From positions 1 to 39,545 of the forward strand of contig CBFDBT010000003.1 in assembly GCA_965603115.1 (NCBI GenBank): a DNA stretch of 39,545 nt. Reading direction: 5' to 3'. Below the pieces are notes generated by a model that was not told the origin of the DNA, made no database searches, and worked only from the letters and a program-made list of their open reading frames with translations. Origin of the DNA: CBFDBT01 sp965603115. Lineage in GTDB: Bacteria; Pseudomonadota; Alphaproteobacteria; Sphingomonadales; Kordiimonadaceae. The position numbers and the translations under genes are program-made. Shown piece by piece: positions 8,673 to 17,481 of this stretch (within the stretch, counting starts at the first letter, position 1; each line of letters begins with the position of its first letter).

Positions 8673-8736
8673 CTTAAATTCCTAAGGCGAGTTTATATAT
8701 ATTACTACTTTGGTCTAAACGGCTCAGTCTCATTCG

Positions 8737-10167
8737 TCAATTTGAACTTGAGACTTTGGTGATCTGGGCAGCAAAAAATCCATCCATGCCACCAAGTTCG
8801 GCAAGAAAGTCTGGGCGGCAGCGCAAATAGCCGCTCTGGGAGCAGAGCTCATCCATGCCACCGACCTTATCGCTGGTGATAGGTACGAGTTTTGCGCTTG
8901 TTGTTCGCTCAAGGAAAGCATTGATTTGGTCAGGGCCCTCTTCGTCTTCAAGGGAGCAAACACAGTAAATCAAAGTGCCGCCTACTGGTAATTGTGCAAA
9001 AACATGATCGAGCATGTCGCTTTGCATGACGGTGAGCTCTCGTATCTGCTTAACCGATTTGAGCCAAGGCCCGTCGGGATTACGGCGCATGGTCCCTGTG
9101 GCTGAGCAAGGCGCATCGAGAAGGATGTGGGTGATATTTTTATCGGCTCTCCACTCCATAATGTCTTGCACCAAAGGATCAACCATATCCGTGAGATGCG
9201 TGCGTTCAAGGTTTTGCCATAGACGAGGCATGCGTTTTGATGAGCGATCAATGGCCGTAACTTTGGCGCCTGCGGCTGCCAGTTGCATGGTTTTACCGCC
9301 CGGAGCTGAACAAAGGTCCGCCACATGCTTGCCCGCAAGTGGCCCAAATAAAGTGGCAGGAATGGCCGCCGCCATATCTTGTACCCACCAGCGGCCTTCG
9401 GCAAAGCCTTCTAGCTGGGTGATGTCTGTCGCCTGCTTTAAGCGCAAACTCCCCGTTGGCAAGATATCGGCGTCTATCGCTTTCGCGAGACTTTCTCGCT
9501 CGGCTGGGTCTTTAACAGTGATGTCGATGGTTACGTCTTGGCGCATGGAGAGCGCAATGGCCTTTACGGTTTCTTCGCCCATCTTGAGCACCCAGCGCTT
9601 ACGCAGCCAGCCAGGTAGATCAATCAGGGTTTCCTTTTCTACCCCTTCGAGCAGTTCATCTCTTTGGCGGATAGCGTTTCGAAGAACTGCGTTGGCAAGC
9701 CCCTTCATGTTGCTTTCGCTGGTATTTCTGCGTCCGCCAATTAAACGTACACTTTGATCAACGGCGGCGTGGTCAGCCGTGCGCATAAAGAGAATTTGCA
9801 CAATGCCCAACTCGATCAGTCGCTCGACCGCTATCATTTTTACGGGTAGTGGACGCTCCATCAATTGCCGTATTACCCAACGTAGACTACCACGCTTTCT
9901 AAAATAGAGCGTTGTCAGTTGCTTGAGAAAAGCCTGATCACGCGCGTCGAGTTCGCGGCCTTCTTTTTGCTGGGCGACATCAAGCATTTGACCACCATCA
10001 AATACGGCTTCAATGATAGCAAGCGCGGCGCGGCGCATATCAATACCTTTGTCCTTTTCTGAGGAGCCTTGCGGCCCACTGCGGTGTTTGGCCTGACGTT
10101 TGTTTTTGTCAAACTTCGGGTCAGAAATAGATTCATAAAGGGTTTTACGTGGGGTTTTATCTGTCAT
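8737..10167 (-). CDS. rsmB: 16S rRNA (cytosine-967 C5)-methyltransferase-type protein RsmB
   Basis: It is a SAM-dependent RNA m5C methyltransferase of the RsmB/NOP (Fmu/Sun) family. The 476 residues comprise a basic N-terminal extension of about 45 residues, a NusB-like RNA-binding domain (about 45-180), and a Rossmann methyltransferase domain with 'ADLCSAPGGKTMQLA' for SAM binding. The two family cysteines are present in 'DAPCSATGTMRRNPD' and 'IYCVCSLEDEEG'. The precise target nucleotide is inferred from family. It is the first gene of the leftward rsmB-rpe-heparinase-purH run and is divergent from the CPBP gene across a 258-bp gap. Confidence 0.92.
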   Translation of the reverse strand: MTDKTPRKTLYESISDPKFDKNKRQAKHRSGPQGSSEKDKGIDMRRAALAIIEAVFDGGQMLDVAQQKEGRELDARDQAFLKQLTTLYFRKRGSLRWVIRQLMERPLPVKMIAVERLIELGIVQILFMRTADHAAVDQSVRLIGGRRNTSESNMKGLANAVLRNAIRQRDELLEGVEKETLIDLPGWLRKRWVLKMGEETVKAIALSMRQDVTIDITVKDPAERESLAKAIDADILPTGSLRLKQATDITQLEGFAEGRWWVQDMAAAIPATLFGPLAGKHVADLCSAPGGKTMQLAAAGAKVTAIDRSSKRMPRLWQNLERTHLTDMVDPLVQDIMEWRADKNITHILLDAPCSATGTMRRNPDGPWLKSVKQIRELTVMQSDMLDHVFAQLPVGGTLIYCVCSLEDEEGPDQINAFLERTTSAKLVPITSDKVGGMDELCSQSGYLRCRPDFLAELGGMDGFFAAQITKVSSSN

Positions 10168-10425
10168 GGCAATAGTATTACATCATTCTAAAATATTTAA
10201 TAAGGGGCAAAGTGAATATATCGGGCGATAAGTGAATATTTATTTTCAAACACTCCATTTATCGCAAAAAACATAGCTTTTGTCTCAAAACGGTAGCCTT
10301 TGACAAGGAAATAATTAATTTTAAGATTGGAAAGTGTTTCCTGCATGGTATGTATTTGAATATATACGATATTTAAGAGATCATAACGAGCAGAGTAGAA
10401 AATATAGCATTGTTAGGATATAGAC
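10168..10425. promoter_or_regulatory. Divergent intergenic region with repeats (rsmB / CPBP)
   Basis: This AT-rich gap must hold promoters for both divergent genes. AAGTGAATAT occurs at 10210-10219 and again at 10230-10239, exactly 20 bp apart. GCGATAAGTG (10225-10234) is nearly inverted by CATTTATCGC (10256-10265), 9 of 10 positions. Such spacing suits a dimeric regulator on one face of the helix. No confident -35/-10 pair could be assigned. The CPBP start has AGGA seven bases upstream. Confidence 0.35.
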
Positions 10426-11319
10426 ATGACTGCTATTGGTGACAAAGATATTATTGATTCTACCAAGGTTAAACCACTAATCTTTTGGTTTTTAGGGTTG
10501 GCTATCATTTTTACAGCGCCCTTTCAGTGGCTTATGATTACCATGGGCTCGGCCTACGTATATATAATTGCTAGCATGTGGGCCCCCGCTTTGGCGGCTT
10601 TTGCAGCCTGCCGTATTGTTGGCGTTGATATTTCTATTCTTGGTTTCAAGTGGGGTAAGAGTAAATGGATTTTGATGTGCTACCTCATCCCTTTCGGTTA
10701 TTTCTTGGTGATTTACGGCATTGCTTGGATGAGTGGTTACGGCGAATTTTTTAACGAAGACTACATTAGCAAGCAGGGTGACAAGTTGGGCCTTTATGGC
10801 TGGAATAATGTTCAAGTCGCATTATTTTCCATCCCTATGTTTGCCATTGTCATGATGCTTCATCAAATGGCTAATTCTTTAGGGGAAGAAATAGGCTGGC
10901 GCGGGTTGCTCGCTCCGCAATTAATGCGCCTGATGTCTTTTCCAGCCGCCAGCTTTCTTTCTGGACTTATCTGGTTTGCCTGGCATATCCCTATCATTGT
11001 GTGGGCTAGCTATATGATTGAGCAGCGCCCCATGACATGGCAAATTGGCTGCTTTGCTATTATGTTGATTGGCATGAGTTTTCCTATGATGTATTATCGA
11101 TTAAAGTCGGGTAGTGTCTGGACTGCAACAATGTTTCATGCGTCTCATAACACCTTCTTAATTTACGTATTTATGCGCTTAACCAAGGATGGACCAGATA
11201 CAAAATATGTTACGGGTGAGTGGGGTCTATTAACCGCGGGTGTGGTTACGGCCATTGCACTCTTTTATTGGAACAAAGCTAATAAAGAAGGGCTTATTGG
11301 CCCTCTAAATAGTGACTAG
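10426..11319 (+). CDS. CPBP family intramembrane glutamic endopeptidase
   Basis: This 297-residue polytopic protein has about eight hydrophobic segments and the CPBP (Abi) motifs: 'GEEIGWRG' near residue 153, where the two glutamates are catalytic in Rce1-type proteases; 'FAWHIPI' near residue 185; and 'HASHN' near residue 239. CPBP members process prenylated proteins in eukaryotes and bacteriocin-related or unknown substrates in bacteria. The substrate here is unknown. A tiny SDHAF4-like gene follows after 15 bp, before a strong terminator, so the two probably share a transcript. There is no bacteriocin gene nearby to suggest an immunity role. Confidence 0.88.
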   Translation: MTAIGDKDIIDSTKVKPLIFWFLGLAIIFTAPFQWLMITMGSAYVYIIASMWAPALAAFAACRIVGVDISILGFKWGKSKWILMCYLIPFGYFLVIYGIAWMSGYGEFFNEDYISKQGDKLGLYGWNNVQVALFSIPMFAIVMMLHQMANSLGEEIGWRGLLAPQLMRLMSFPAASFLSGLIWFAWHIPIIVWASYMIEQRPMTWQIGCFAIMLIGMSFPMMYYRLKSGSVWTATMFHASHNTFLIYVFMRLTKDGPDTKYVTGEWGLLTAGVVTAIALFYWNKANKEGLIGPLNSD

Positions 11320-11334
11320 ATTAAAGGTTGAGTT

Positions 11335-11499
11335 ATGACAGTGAACAAAAAAAAGAAGACCATACCTCATAAAAGCGAGATGCCCCATAAAGACTCAGAT
11401 GCTGATGAGCCTATAGCTAAAGAATACGGCGGAAGAGATGGACCTGAACCTACCCGTTATGGGGACTGGGAAAAAAAGGGCATTATCTCGGATTTTTAA
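11335..11499 (+). CDS. DUF1674 / SDHAF4-like small protein
   Basis: This 54-residue ORF is below common length cut-offs. It starts at ATG 11335 with AAAGG seven bases upstream and ends directly before a terminator. The N-terminal half is charged and Lys-rich. The C-terminal half, 'EYGGRDGPEPTRYGDWEKKG' followed by 'IISDF', matches the conserved tail of DUF1674 proteins, including mitochondrial SDHAF4/Sdh8, which binds flavinylated SdhA during assembly of succinate dehydrogenase. The role here is inferred from that similarity. No sdh genes are in the window. In several Alphaproteobacteria such genes lie near rsmB, as here, though rsmB is divergent. Confidence 0.88.
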   Translation: MTVNKKKKTIPHKSEMPHKDSDADEPIAKEYGGRDGPEPTRYGDWEKKGIISDF

Positions 11500-11513
11500 A
11501 TTACAAGGCTAAG

Positions 11514-11542
11514 AAAAAAGCCGGACAGTGTCCGGCTTTTTA
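11514..11542. terminator. Strong bidirectional intrinsic terminator
   Basis: GCCGGAC (11520-11526) pairs perfectly with GTCCGGC (11530-11536) around an AGT loop. The stem is flanked by six A residues on the left and five T residues on the right, which extend the pairing and give a U-tract in both directions. It ends the CPBP-SDHAF4 transcript from the left and the glutamate dehydrogenase transcript from the right, whose stop codon is at 11544-11546. Confidence 0.93.
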
Positions 11543-11543
11543 T

Positions 11544-14500
11544 TTATCTGAGAATTGCGCGCAGTCGCCTTGTGGCAAAACTTAACTTTGATACGGTAAC
11601 AGAGCCCGATGTTCTGATGTCTTCGGTTAGGCGTGCTGTTCGAATAAGCCTAGTTTGATTGTCGGCTTTCCATTTTCTTATGATAGGCGACGCTTTCTTA
11701 CCGACCCCCTTTTCGAGGACTTGGCGCGTATTTTCACGTTGAAGGTCAGAAATTTCTTCTACCTCAGAGCGTAGAGCAAGCATATCCCAATGGTCATTTG
11801 TTGCCATAAGGAGGGCTTTTTCTCTCAGCCATTCAAGCCCCATTTTTTCTCCCAGTGTGAAATATGCAATTGCCACTTCTTCAAGGGGTAGATGCACTTG
11901 CTCTGCAACCCATATTATATCGGGCGCTTGACTGAGAACTTCGATCGCAGTGATTTTTCTGTATAGTGCTCTCGGCACACCAGATGCCTTATATGCCTCG
12001 CGCTTTGCTTTGAGCGTTTCGGCGGCTGACCCACTAAGAATAGTACCAGGCGCTTTAAACAATGTTGCGATGGGTTCATTAAAGCGCTGAATGATGTCTT
12101 GGATGTCGAAGGGCTGCGGTAAGTTTCGAAGGAACCACATTACCTGCTGTTTGAGAAAGGTTGAGATATTCTCGTGTATCTTCATTTGTAATTCTGCAGG
12201 CACTTTATAATCTATACTGTTGATGCCATCCCAAACTTCCTGTAGGTCAAATATTTCTCTCACAATAATAAATGCAGCGACAATATCTTCTACACCCAGA
12301 CCCGTTTCTTCTTTAATTTCATAAACGAAGGTAAGCCCAGCCCAGTTGATGACTGAATTAGACAGGACTGTAGCAATGATTTCCCGCTTTAGGCGGTGAT
12401 TTTGTATTTCTTTGGCAAAATCTTTACGAAGTAAAGTCGGAAAACCCCACTCAAGCTCAGCCTGCAAGATAGGGTTCTCTAAAATTTTACTCCGCATGAG
12501 CACATCAAAAAGTGAAATTTTAGCGTAGCTTATCAACGTAGATATTTCAGGTCGCGTCAGTCCTAAATTGTTCACGGCAAGCTCAGAAAATTTTTCATCT
12601 GATGGTAAAAACTCAATGACCCTGTTGAGGTCGCCGTCGCGCTCCAAGGTTCTAATAAGACCCAGATGATGATCGCGAGATTCAATAGACTGCATCTCAG
12701 CCATAGAGATAGCTTGTGTTTGCAGATAGTTATCAGAGAGCACGATGTCTGATACTTCTCGAGTCATTTTAACGAGAATTTTATCACGCTCTTTACGAGT
12801 AATTTTTTTGCGTGCGATAGCGTCGGCCAGCAAAATCTTGATGTTAACCTCTTTATCCGAGCAATCCACCCCGGCTGAGTTGTCGATAAAGTCGGTGTTA
12901 ACCCGACCTCCAAGGCTCGCAAACTCTATTCGACTTCTTTGTGTCATACCAAGGTTAGCACCCTCGCCAACGGCTTTGACATTCAGTTCGCTTGCATTCA
13001 CTCTGAGTGTGTCATTGGCCTTATCTCCAACTTCAGCGTTGCTTTCAGATGTTGCTTTGATATAGGTACCAATGCCTCCGAACCACAAGAGGTCTGCTTC
13101 AGCTTTTAAAATGAGATTGATCAGCGTTAGCGGTGGTAGCTGTTTGGCTTCGATTTTTAACCAGTCTCTAATTTCTTTACTGATAGGTATTGATTTAGCC
13201 GAGCGATCAAAAATACCACCGCCCTGGCTGATGAGTTTCTTGTTATAATCGGTCCATGCTGAACGAGGTTTATCAAACAGGCGCTTGCGTTCTTTCCATG
13301 CTGCTTGTGTATCTTCAGGGTTTGGGTCGAGGAAGATATGCATATGGTTGAATGCGGCTTTCATTTTAATAACTTTAGATAAAAGCATACCATTGCCAAA
13401 AACATCACCAGCCATATCACCCACACCAATCACGGTGATAGGGTCTTCTTGAATGTTGATACCAAGCTCGCGGAAATGGCGTTGAACCCCAACCCAGGCA
13501 CCTTTAGCTGTGATACCCATTTTTTTGTGGTCATATCCATTGGACCCGCCAGACGCAAAAGCATCAGAAAGCCAGAAGTTATGATCATCTGATATGCTAT
13601 TGGCTATGTCTGAAAAAGTGGCTGTGCCTTTGTCGGCTGCCACTACGAGATAGGGGTCGTCTCCGTCATGGCGAATAACCTGTTTTGGGGGTATAACTTT
13701 CTTGCCTTTAAGGTTGTCCGTGATGCTTAAAAGGCTGGAGATGAAGCTTCTATAACTTGCAATACCTTCAGCCATAAAGGCCTCACGGTCAGCAGGAGAT
13801 GGGAGCTTTTTAGGATAAAAACCACCCTTTGATCCCGCAGGAACAATCACAGCATTTTTCACTTGTTGTGCCTTAACAAGGCCAAGCACTTCAGTGCGGA
13901 AATCTTCCCGTCGGTCTGACCAGCGCAAACCACCGCGCGCAACAGGGCCACCGCGTAAATGCACACCTTCAACCTGCGGGGAGAAGACAAAAATTTCAGC
14001 AAATGGTTTTGGCTCTGGCATTTCCGCCACATCCCGAGAGCGAACTTTGAAAGCAAGCGCTCTATCATCTTTGCGTTCAAGCACGCCGTCTTGATAGAAG
14101 TTCGTGCGCAGCATGGCCTGAATAACGTTTAGATATGTTCGCAGAATTCTGTCTTGATCAAGGCTGGTGACAGCCTCTAGGGAAGAGAGAATTGTATTGG
14201 TAATAGAGTCTGCCGTTTCTAGGCGGTCTCCCTTAAAGCTCAAGTCAAACCGCGCTTCAAATAAGACAACCAGATAAGAGGCTATATCGCTGTTTTCAAT
14301 TAAGCAATTTTCCACATATTCCGGCGAATAGGGCAAGCCTATTTGACGTAGATATTTTGCCAGTGCGCGCAAGATAACAATTTGCCGCCAGTTCATGCCG
14401 GTGGTGAGCGTGAGGGTGTTAAATCCATCATCCTCAACTTGTTCGTGCCACACCTGCAACAAGAGCTCTTCGATCAAAGGGGTGACGGTTTCAATAGGTA

Positions 14501-16364
14501 ATGTAATGCCGCCAATACGCTCTAGGGTAAAGTCATGAATGCAGCCGCCAGAACCATCAATGTGTTTATAGGCGTGCTCACCGATCACTTTGAAGCCAAG
14601 ATTTTCCAGCATTGGTAAACATTCTGACAGGGGCACAACTTTGGTGCCGTGATGAATTTTCAAGCGGTAATGCTCGGGTCCATCAGCTAGGTGGCGATAA
14701 AAGTCCGCCCGAATGTCATTGTCGCCATGCAAATCTTCAAGTTTGTCAATATCAAAGGCGGCCTGAGCCGGGTCAAAAGCTTCTTGGTAGGCAAGAGAGA
14801 ATTTACCTTGATAGATATGATTGAGTTTGTTGCCCTGTTCTTCGCCGAAGCGATCAACTAGATTAACATGCAGACGGTCTTTCCAGCCACGGGTCGCTTC
14901 TGCAATAGCTTTGTTGATGGCGTCTTCGTCTGGGTTGCCAACGTCACCGGGTTTGGTGCGAATGATGAAATGCCAACGCGCGAGTGCTTCTTGACTAAGC
15001 TTGGCATTATAAACACTAATCTCTCCATTGAAGGCCTTGCACAAGATCACTTCAATTGCTTCTCTTAGTCCGGAGTGATAATTTTCTCTTGGAACATAAA
15101 CAAGGACTGAGACAAAGCGTTCAAATTTGTCACGACGTATGAAAGCACGAGTACGAGGCCGTTCAACAAGATAGAGCACCCCAATTGCAGTTTCAAAGAG
15201 TTCATCTTCAGATATTTGAAAAAGTTCGTCGCGCGGGAAATTTTCAAGAATATGGATCAGTAACTTTCCAGCGTAGCCTTTGGTTGGGAAAGGGGCACGA
15301 GCTTGAACTTTTTTGAATTTTTGTCGCAAGAGAGGCACTGCTTGAGCACTTCGACTATAGGATAGAGATGTAAAGAGACCAACAAAGCGGCGCTCTCCTA
15401 TTACGACACCATCCTCATTGAAAATTTTCACACCGATATAGTCTAGGTGAACAGGGCGGTGAACATTTGATTTAACATTGGCTTTAGTAATGATAAGGGG
15501 TTCTGGTAGGGCGAGAAAGTGGCGTATTTCATTCGACATGGCAGTGAGACCGTCTTCCCCACGCAAAATATAGCGTTCTGGGTCTTGCAAAATACCAAGG
15601 CCGGAGCCATCAACACTTTTAAAATCCGTGGATGCGGGGTCGCCTTCATAGCGATATTCTCTAAAGCCAAGAAAAGTGAAATGGTCGGCACTCATCCAGC
15701 GTAGAAAACGGACAGTTTCTTCAACATCTTCATCGGGTACTGGAGGAGGGCAAACTGTAAGGGAAGCAACAGTTTCATCAATTTTGGCCATCATGGCCCG
15801 CCAATGTTTCACCGAGATGCGCACATCGTCGAGAATGACATCAATAGTTTGCAGAATAGATTCCAAAACATCGGGTGCAGACTGGGCATCAATCTCAATA
15901 TACATTATGGATTCAAGAGTGGTCCCCTGACTACTGTGGTCACCACTGACCTCAAGACGCTTGCCTTTTTCATCTCGTTTATAACATACGATGGGATGGT
16001 GCATCATATGCAGGCGGTGATGCTGGGTTGTTGATAGGCCGTTTGTGATGCTGTCGACAAGGAAAGGCATGTCATCATTTAGAATTTGAATGACGGTATG
16101 CTTCGATTCCCAACCATTATCCTTGATGGTTGGGTTAAAGATGTTAACTTTATGCTTGCCCGGCGTTCGTGTCTCGGAAAAATTCCAAAAGGAATGGGCA
16201 ATGGCAAAAAGGGTTTGCGGCTTTTCATCGCGTAGATCGTCGGCTGTAGACTCATTATAAAAATCATTTAAAAAGACAAGAAAGTCTTCAAGGTTTTTGC
16301 CTTTAAGGCTCTTTTGTGCGATGCGGCCGATTTCAGCTAATTGTTTTTGTATTTTATTTTTCAC
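11544..16364 (-). CDS. gdh: NAD-specific glutamate dehydrogenase, large 180-kDa type
   Basis: It oxidatively deaminates glutamate to 2-oxoglutarate and ammonium with NAD, mainly a catabolic role. The 1606 residues are the full length of the L-GDH180 family. An N-terminal regulatory part (about 1-700, with ACT-like folds in the family) precedes the catalytic core: 'LRGGPVARGGLRWSDR' near residue 808, 'VPAGSKGGFYPKK' near 841 with the catalytic-region lysines, and 'WFGGIGTYIKA' near 1096. A helical C-terminal domain follows. The start is GTG at 16364, with GAGGA seven or eight bases upstream. A PAS-like protein gene lies 64 bp upstream on the same strand. No frameshift is seen. Confidence 0.95.
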   Translation of the reverse strand: MKNKIQKQLAEIGRIAQKSLKGKNLEDFLVFLNDFYNESTADDLRDEKPQTLFAIAHSFWNFSETRTPGKHKVNIFNPTIKDNGWESKHTVIQILNDDMPFLVDSITNGLSTTQHHRLHMMHHPIVCYKRDEKGKRLEVSGDHSSQGTTLESIMYIEIDAQSAPDVLESILQTIDVILDDVRISVKHWRAMMAKIDETVASLTVCPPPVPDEDVEETVRFLRWMSADHFTFLGFREYRYEGDPASTDFKSVDGSGLGILQDPERYILRGEDGLTAMSNEIRHFLALPEPLIITKANVKSNVHRPVHLDYIGVKIFNEDGVVIGERRFVGLFTSLSYSRSAQAVPLLRQKFKKVQARAPFPTKGYAGKLLIHILENFPRDELFQISEDELFETAIGVLYLVERPRTRAFIRRDKFERFVSVLVYVPRENYHSGLREAIEVILCKAFNGEISVYNAKLSQEALARWHFIIRTKPGDVGNPDEDAINKAIAEATRGWKDRLHVNLVDRFGEEQGNKLNHIYQGKFSLAYQEAFDPAQAAFDIDKLEDLHGDNDIRADFYRHLADGPEHYRLKIHHGTKVVPLSECLPMLENLGFKVIGEHAYKHIDGSGGCIHDFTLERIGGITLPIETVTPLIEELLLQVWHEQVEDDGFNTLTLTTGMNWRQIVILRALAKYLRQIGLPYSPEYVENCLIENSDIASYLVVLFEARFDLSFKGDRLETADSITNTILSSLEAVTSLDQDRILRTYLNVIQAMLRTNFYQDGVLERKDDRALAFKVRSRDVAEMPEPKPFAEIFVFSPQVEGVHLRGGPVARGGLRWSDRREDFRTEVLGLVKAQQVKNAVIVPAGSKGGFYPKKLPSPADREAFMAEGIASYRSFISSLLSITDNLKGKKVIPPKQVIRHDGDDPYLVVAADKGTATFSDIANSISDDHNFWLSDAFASGGSNGYDHKKMGITAKGAWVGVQRHFRELGINIQEDPITVIGVGDMAGDVFGNGMLLSKVIKMKAAFNHMHIFLDPNPEDTQAAWKERKRLFDKPRSAWTDYNKKLISQGGGIFDRSAKSIPISKEIRDWLKIEAKQLPPLTLINLILKAEADLLWFGGIGTYIKATSESNAEVGDKANDTLRVNASELNVKAVGEGANLGMTQRSRIEFASLGGRVNTDFIDNSAGVDCSDKEVNIKILLADAIARKKITRKERDKILVKMTREVSDIVLSDNYLQTQAISMAEMQSIESRDHHLGLIRTLERDGDLNRVIEFLPSDEKFSELAVNNLGLTRPEISTLISYAKISLFDVLMRSKILENPILQAELEWGFPTLLRKDFAKEIQNHRLKREIIATVLSNSVINWAGLTFVYEIKEETGLGVEDIVAAFIIVREIFDLQEVWDGINSIDYKVPAELQMKIHENISTFLKQQVMWFLRNLPQPFDIQDIIQRFNEPIATLFKAPGTILSGSAAETLKAKREAYKASGVPRALYRKITAIEVLSQAPDIIWVAEQVHLPLEEVAIAYFTLGEKMGLEWLREKALLMATNDHWDMLALRSEVEEISDLQRENTRQVLEKGVGKKASPIIRKWKADNQTRLIRTARLTEDIRTSGSVTVSKLSFATRRLRAILR

Positions 16365-16428
16365 AGCTTTTCCTCAAGCGATGTTGAAGGTATATTTTGA
16401 ATACAACTAGTTCAAACTATTGATGGGT

Positions 16429-17481
16429 CTAGACATTTTTTGAGCTCTTTTTGATAATGGATTCGATATTTGCCTCTTTGTCAGTAAGATTGTTAACGAG
16501 TATAATGTCGTCATTTTCATCTTTTCTGATCAAAAGAAGGCCAAATTCATCGTCAATCTTTACATCTTCGATATCCATAGGTTTTTTGTTTCTAAGAATA
16601 TCTTTTGCCGTTTCGTAAGCGTCGGCTGTTTTGTTGCCCCCTGAAGCGCGGCGATCAATACGCTCTAATTTTACGCAGCCCTTGATGCCACCAGATGTAT
16701 TTGAAAAGAAGTCCTTAACTGTATCAGGGGTTTGGCCATTTCTGCGCGCATAACTTAAGGCTGCGGCATATTCTGTTATTCGGGTTTTATCATACTCTTT
16801 GCCAAAAATTAGTTTGAGTATGGGTGTGATGGGTGCGCGTTGCTGCATCTTAAGATTAGAGTTTTTGAGCAAGGTTTCCAGTGAAGAGGGGTCCTCAAGG
16901 GTTGCCTCGTAAAACCCGAGGGCTGAAGCTAACGCATCATATAAGGTTTCTCGACTGCGCCCGTCATAATGAATGATAGCTTCTGCTGCTTGTTTGCAGC
17001 CCTCAAGCATAGAATCCAGTGCTGTTTCGCCCGTTTCACCGCTGAGTTGCCAGCCAACCACACTATAGAGAAAACGGATGGTTTCACCGTCGTCAGACAT
17101 GGGCATAAAGCTGCCCCTATAGGATACTTTGACGTTCCCGGGCTCCAGCACTTCACCTTCATAATATATGGCGGAGTAGCGTGACATAGCTTCGTGATAC
17201 TCGTCTGCGACATGTTTGAGAAAGCTTCCGCTGGGTATGTCATCGTAGCGCGTTCCTGGGGCAACGCGGCCTCCAAGGCGCTGGTCAAAGTCTTCGCCCA
17301 CATAGCGGATAACAGGCCCATCTGCTGGAGATACATCGATAAGTAGGCTTCGGTGGCGAAAGTCATGCAGCGCTTCTTGCGACATATCTTTCAGGCTTGG
17401 CCATTCACGACCATCTCTCAAGCCTTCCCAGTAGCGGAAAGCTTTTAAATGGAGTCGACGTTCTTGATCGTTAGCAGCCAT
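16429..17481 (-). CDS. PAS domain (PAS_5-like) protein of unknown function
   Basis: The N-terminal part, 'AFRYWEGLRDGREWPSLKDM' and the following 'RHRSLLIDV', resembles the PAS_5 family of Alphaproteobacteria, whose members share a 'YW..LR.GR..P.' pattern and a PAS-like fold (about residues 13-150). The remaining 200 residues are charged and match nothing I recognise. No transmembrane segment, kinase, GGDEF or DNA-binding motif is evident. The gene sits 64 bp upstream of the glutamate dehydrogenase and may share its transcript, so a sensory or regulatory link with nitrogen status is possible but only inferred from position. Confidence 0.7.
   Translation of the reverse strand: MAANDQERRLHLKAFRYWEGLRDGREWPSLKDMSQEALHDFRHRSLLIDVSPADGPVIRYVGEDFDQRLGGRVAPGTRYDDIPSGSFLKHVADEYHEAMSRYSAIYYEGEVLEPGNVKVSYRGSFMPMSDDGETIRFLYSVVGWQLSGETGETALDSMLEGCKQAAEAIIHYDGRSRETLYDALASALGFYEATLEDPSSLETLLKNSNLKMQQRAPITPILKLIFGKEYDKTRITEYAAALSYARRNGQTPDTVKDFFSNTSGGIKGCVKLERIDRRASGGNKTADAYETAKDILRNKKPMDIEDVKIDDEFGLLLIRKDENDDIILVNNLTDKEANIESIIKKSSKNV

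Noticed and set aside
9014..9757. 247-codon rightward ORF opposite rsmB
   Set aside because: It is Ser/Arg-rich translation typical of an antisense shadow of a conserved methyltransferase.
10426..11499. CPBP protease plus small ORF as a bacteriocin processing and immunity pair
   Set aside because: The small protein matches DUF1674/SDHAF4, has no double-glycine leader, and no ABC peptidase exporter is adjacent.
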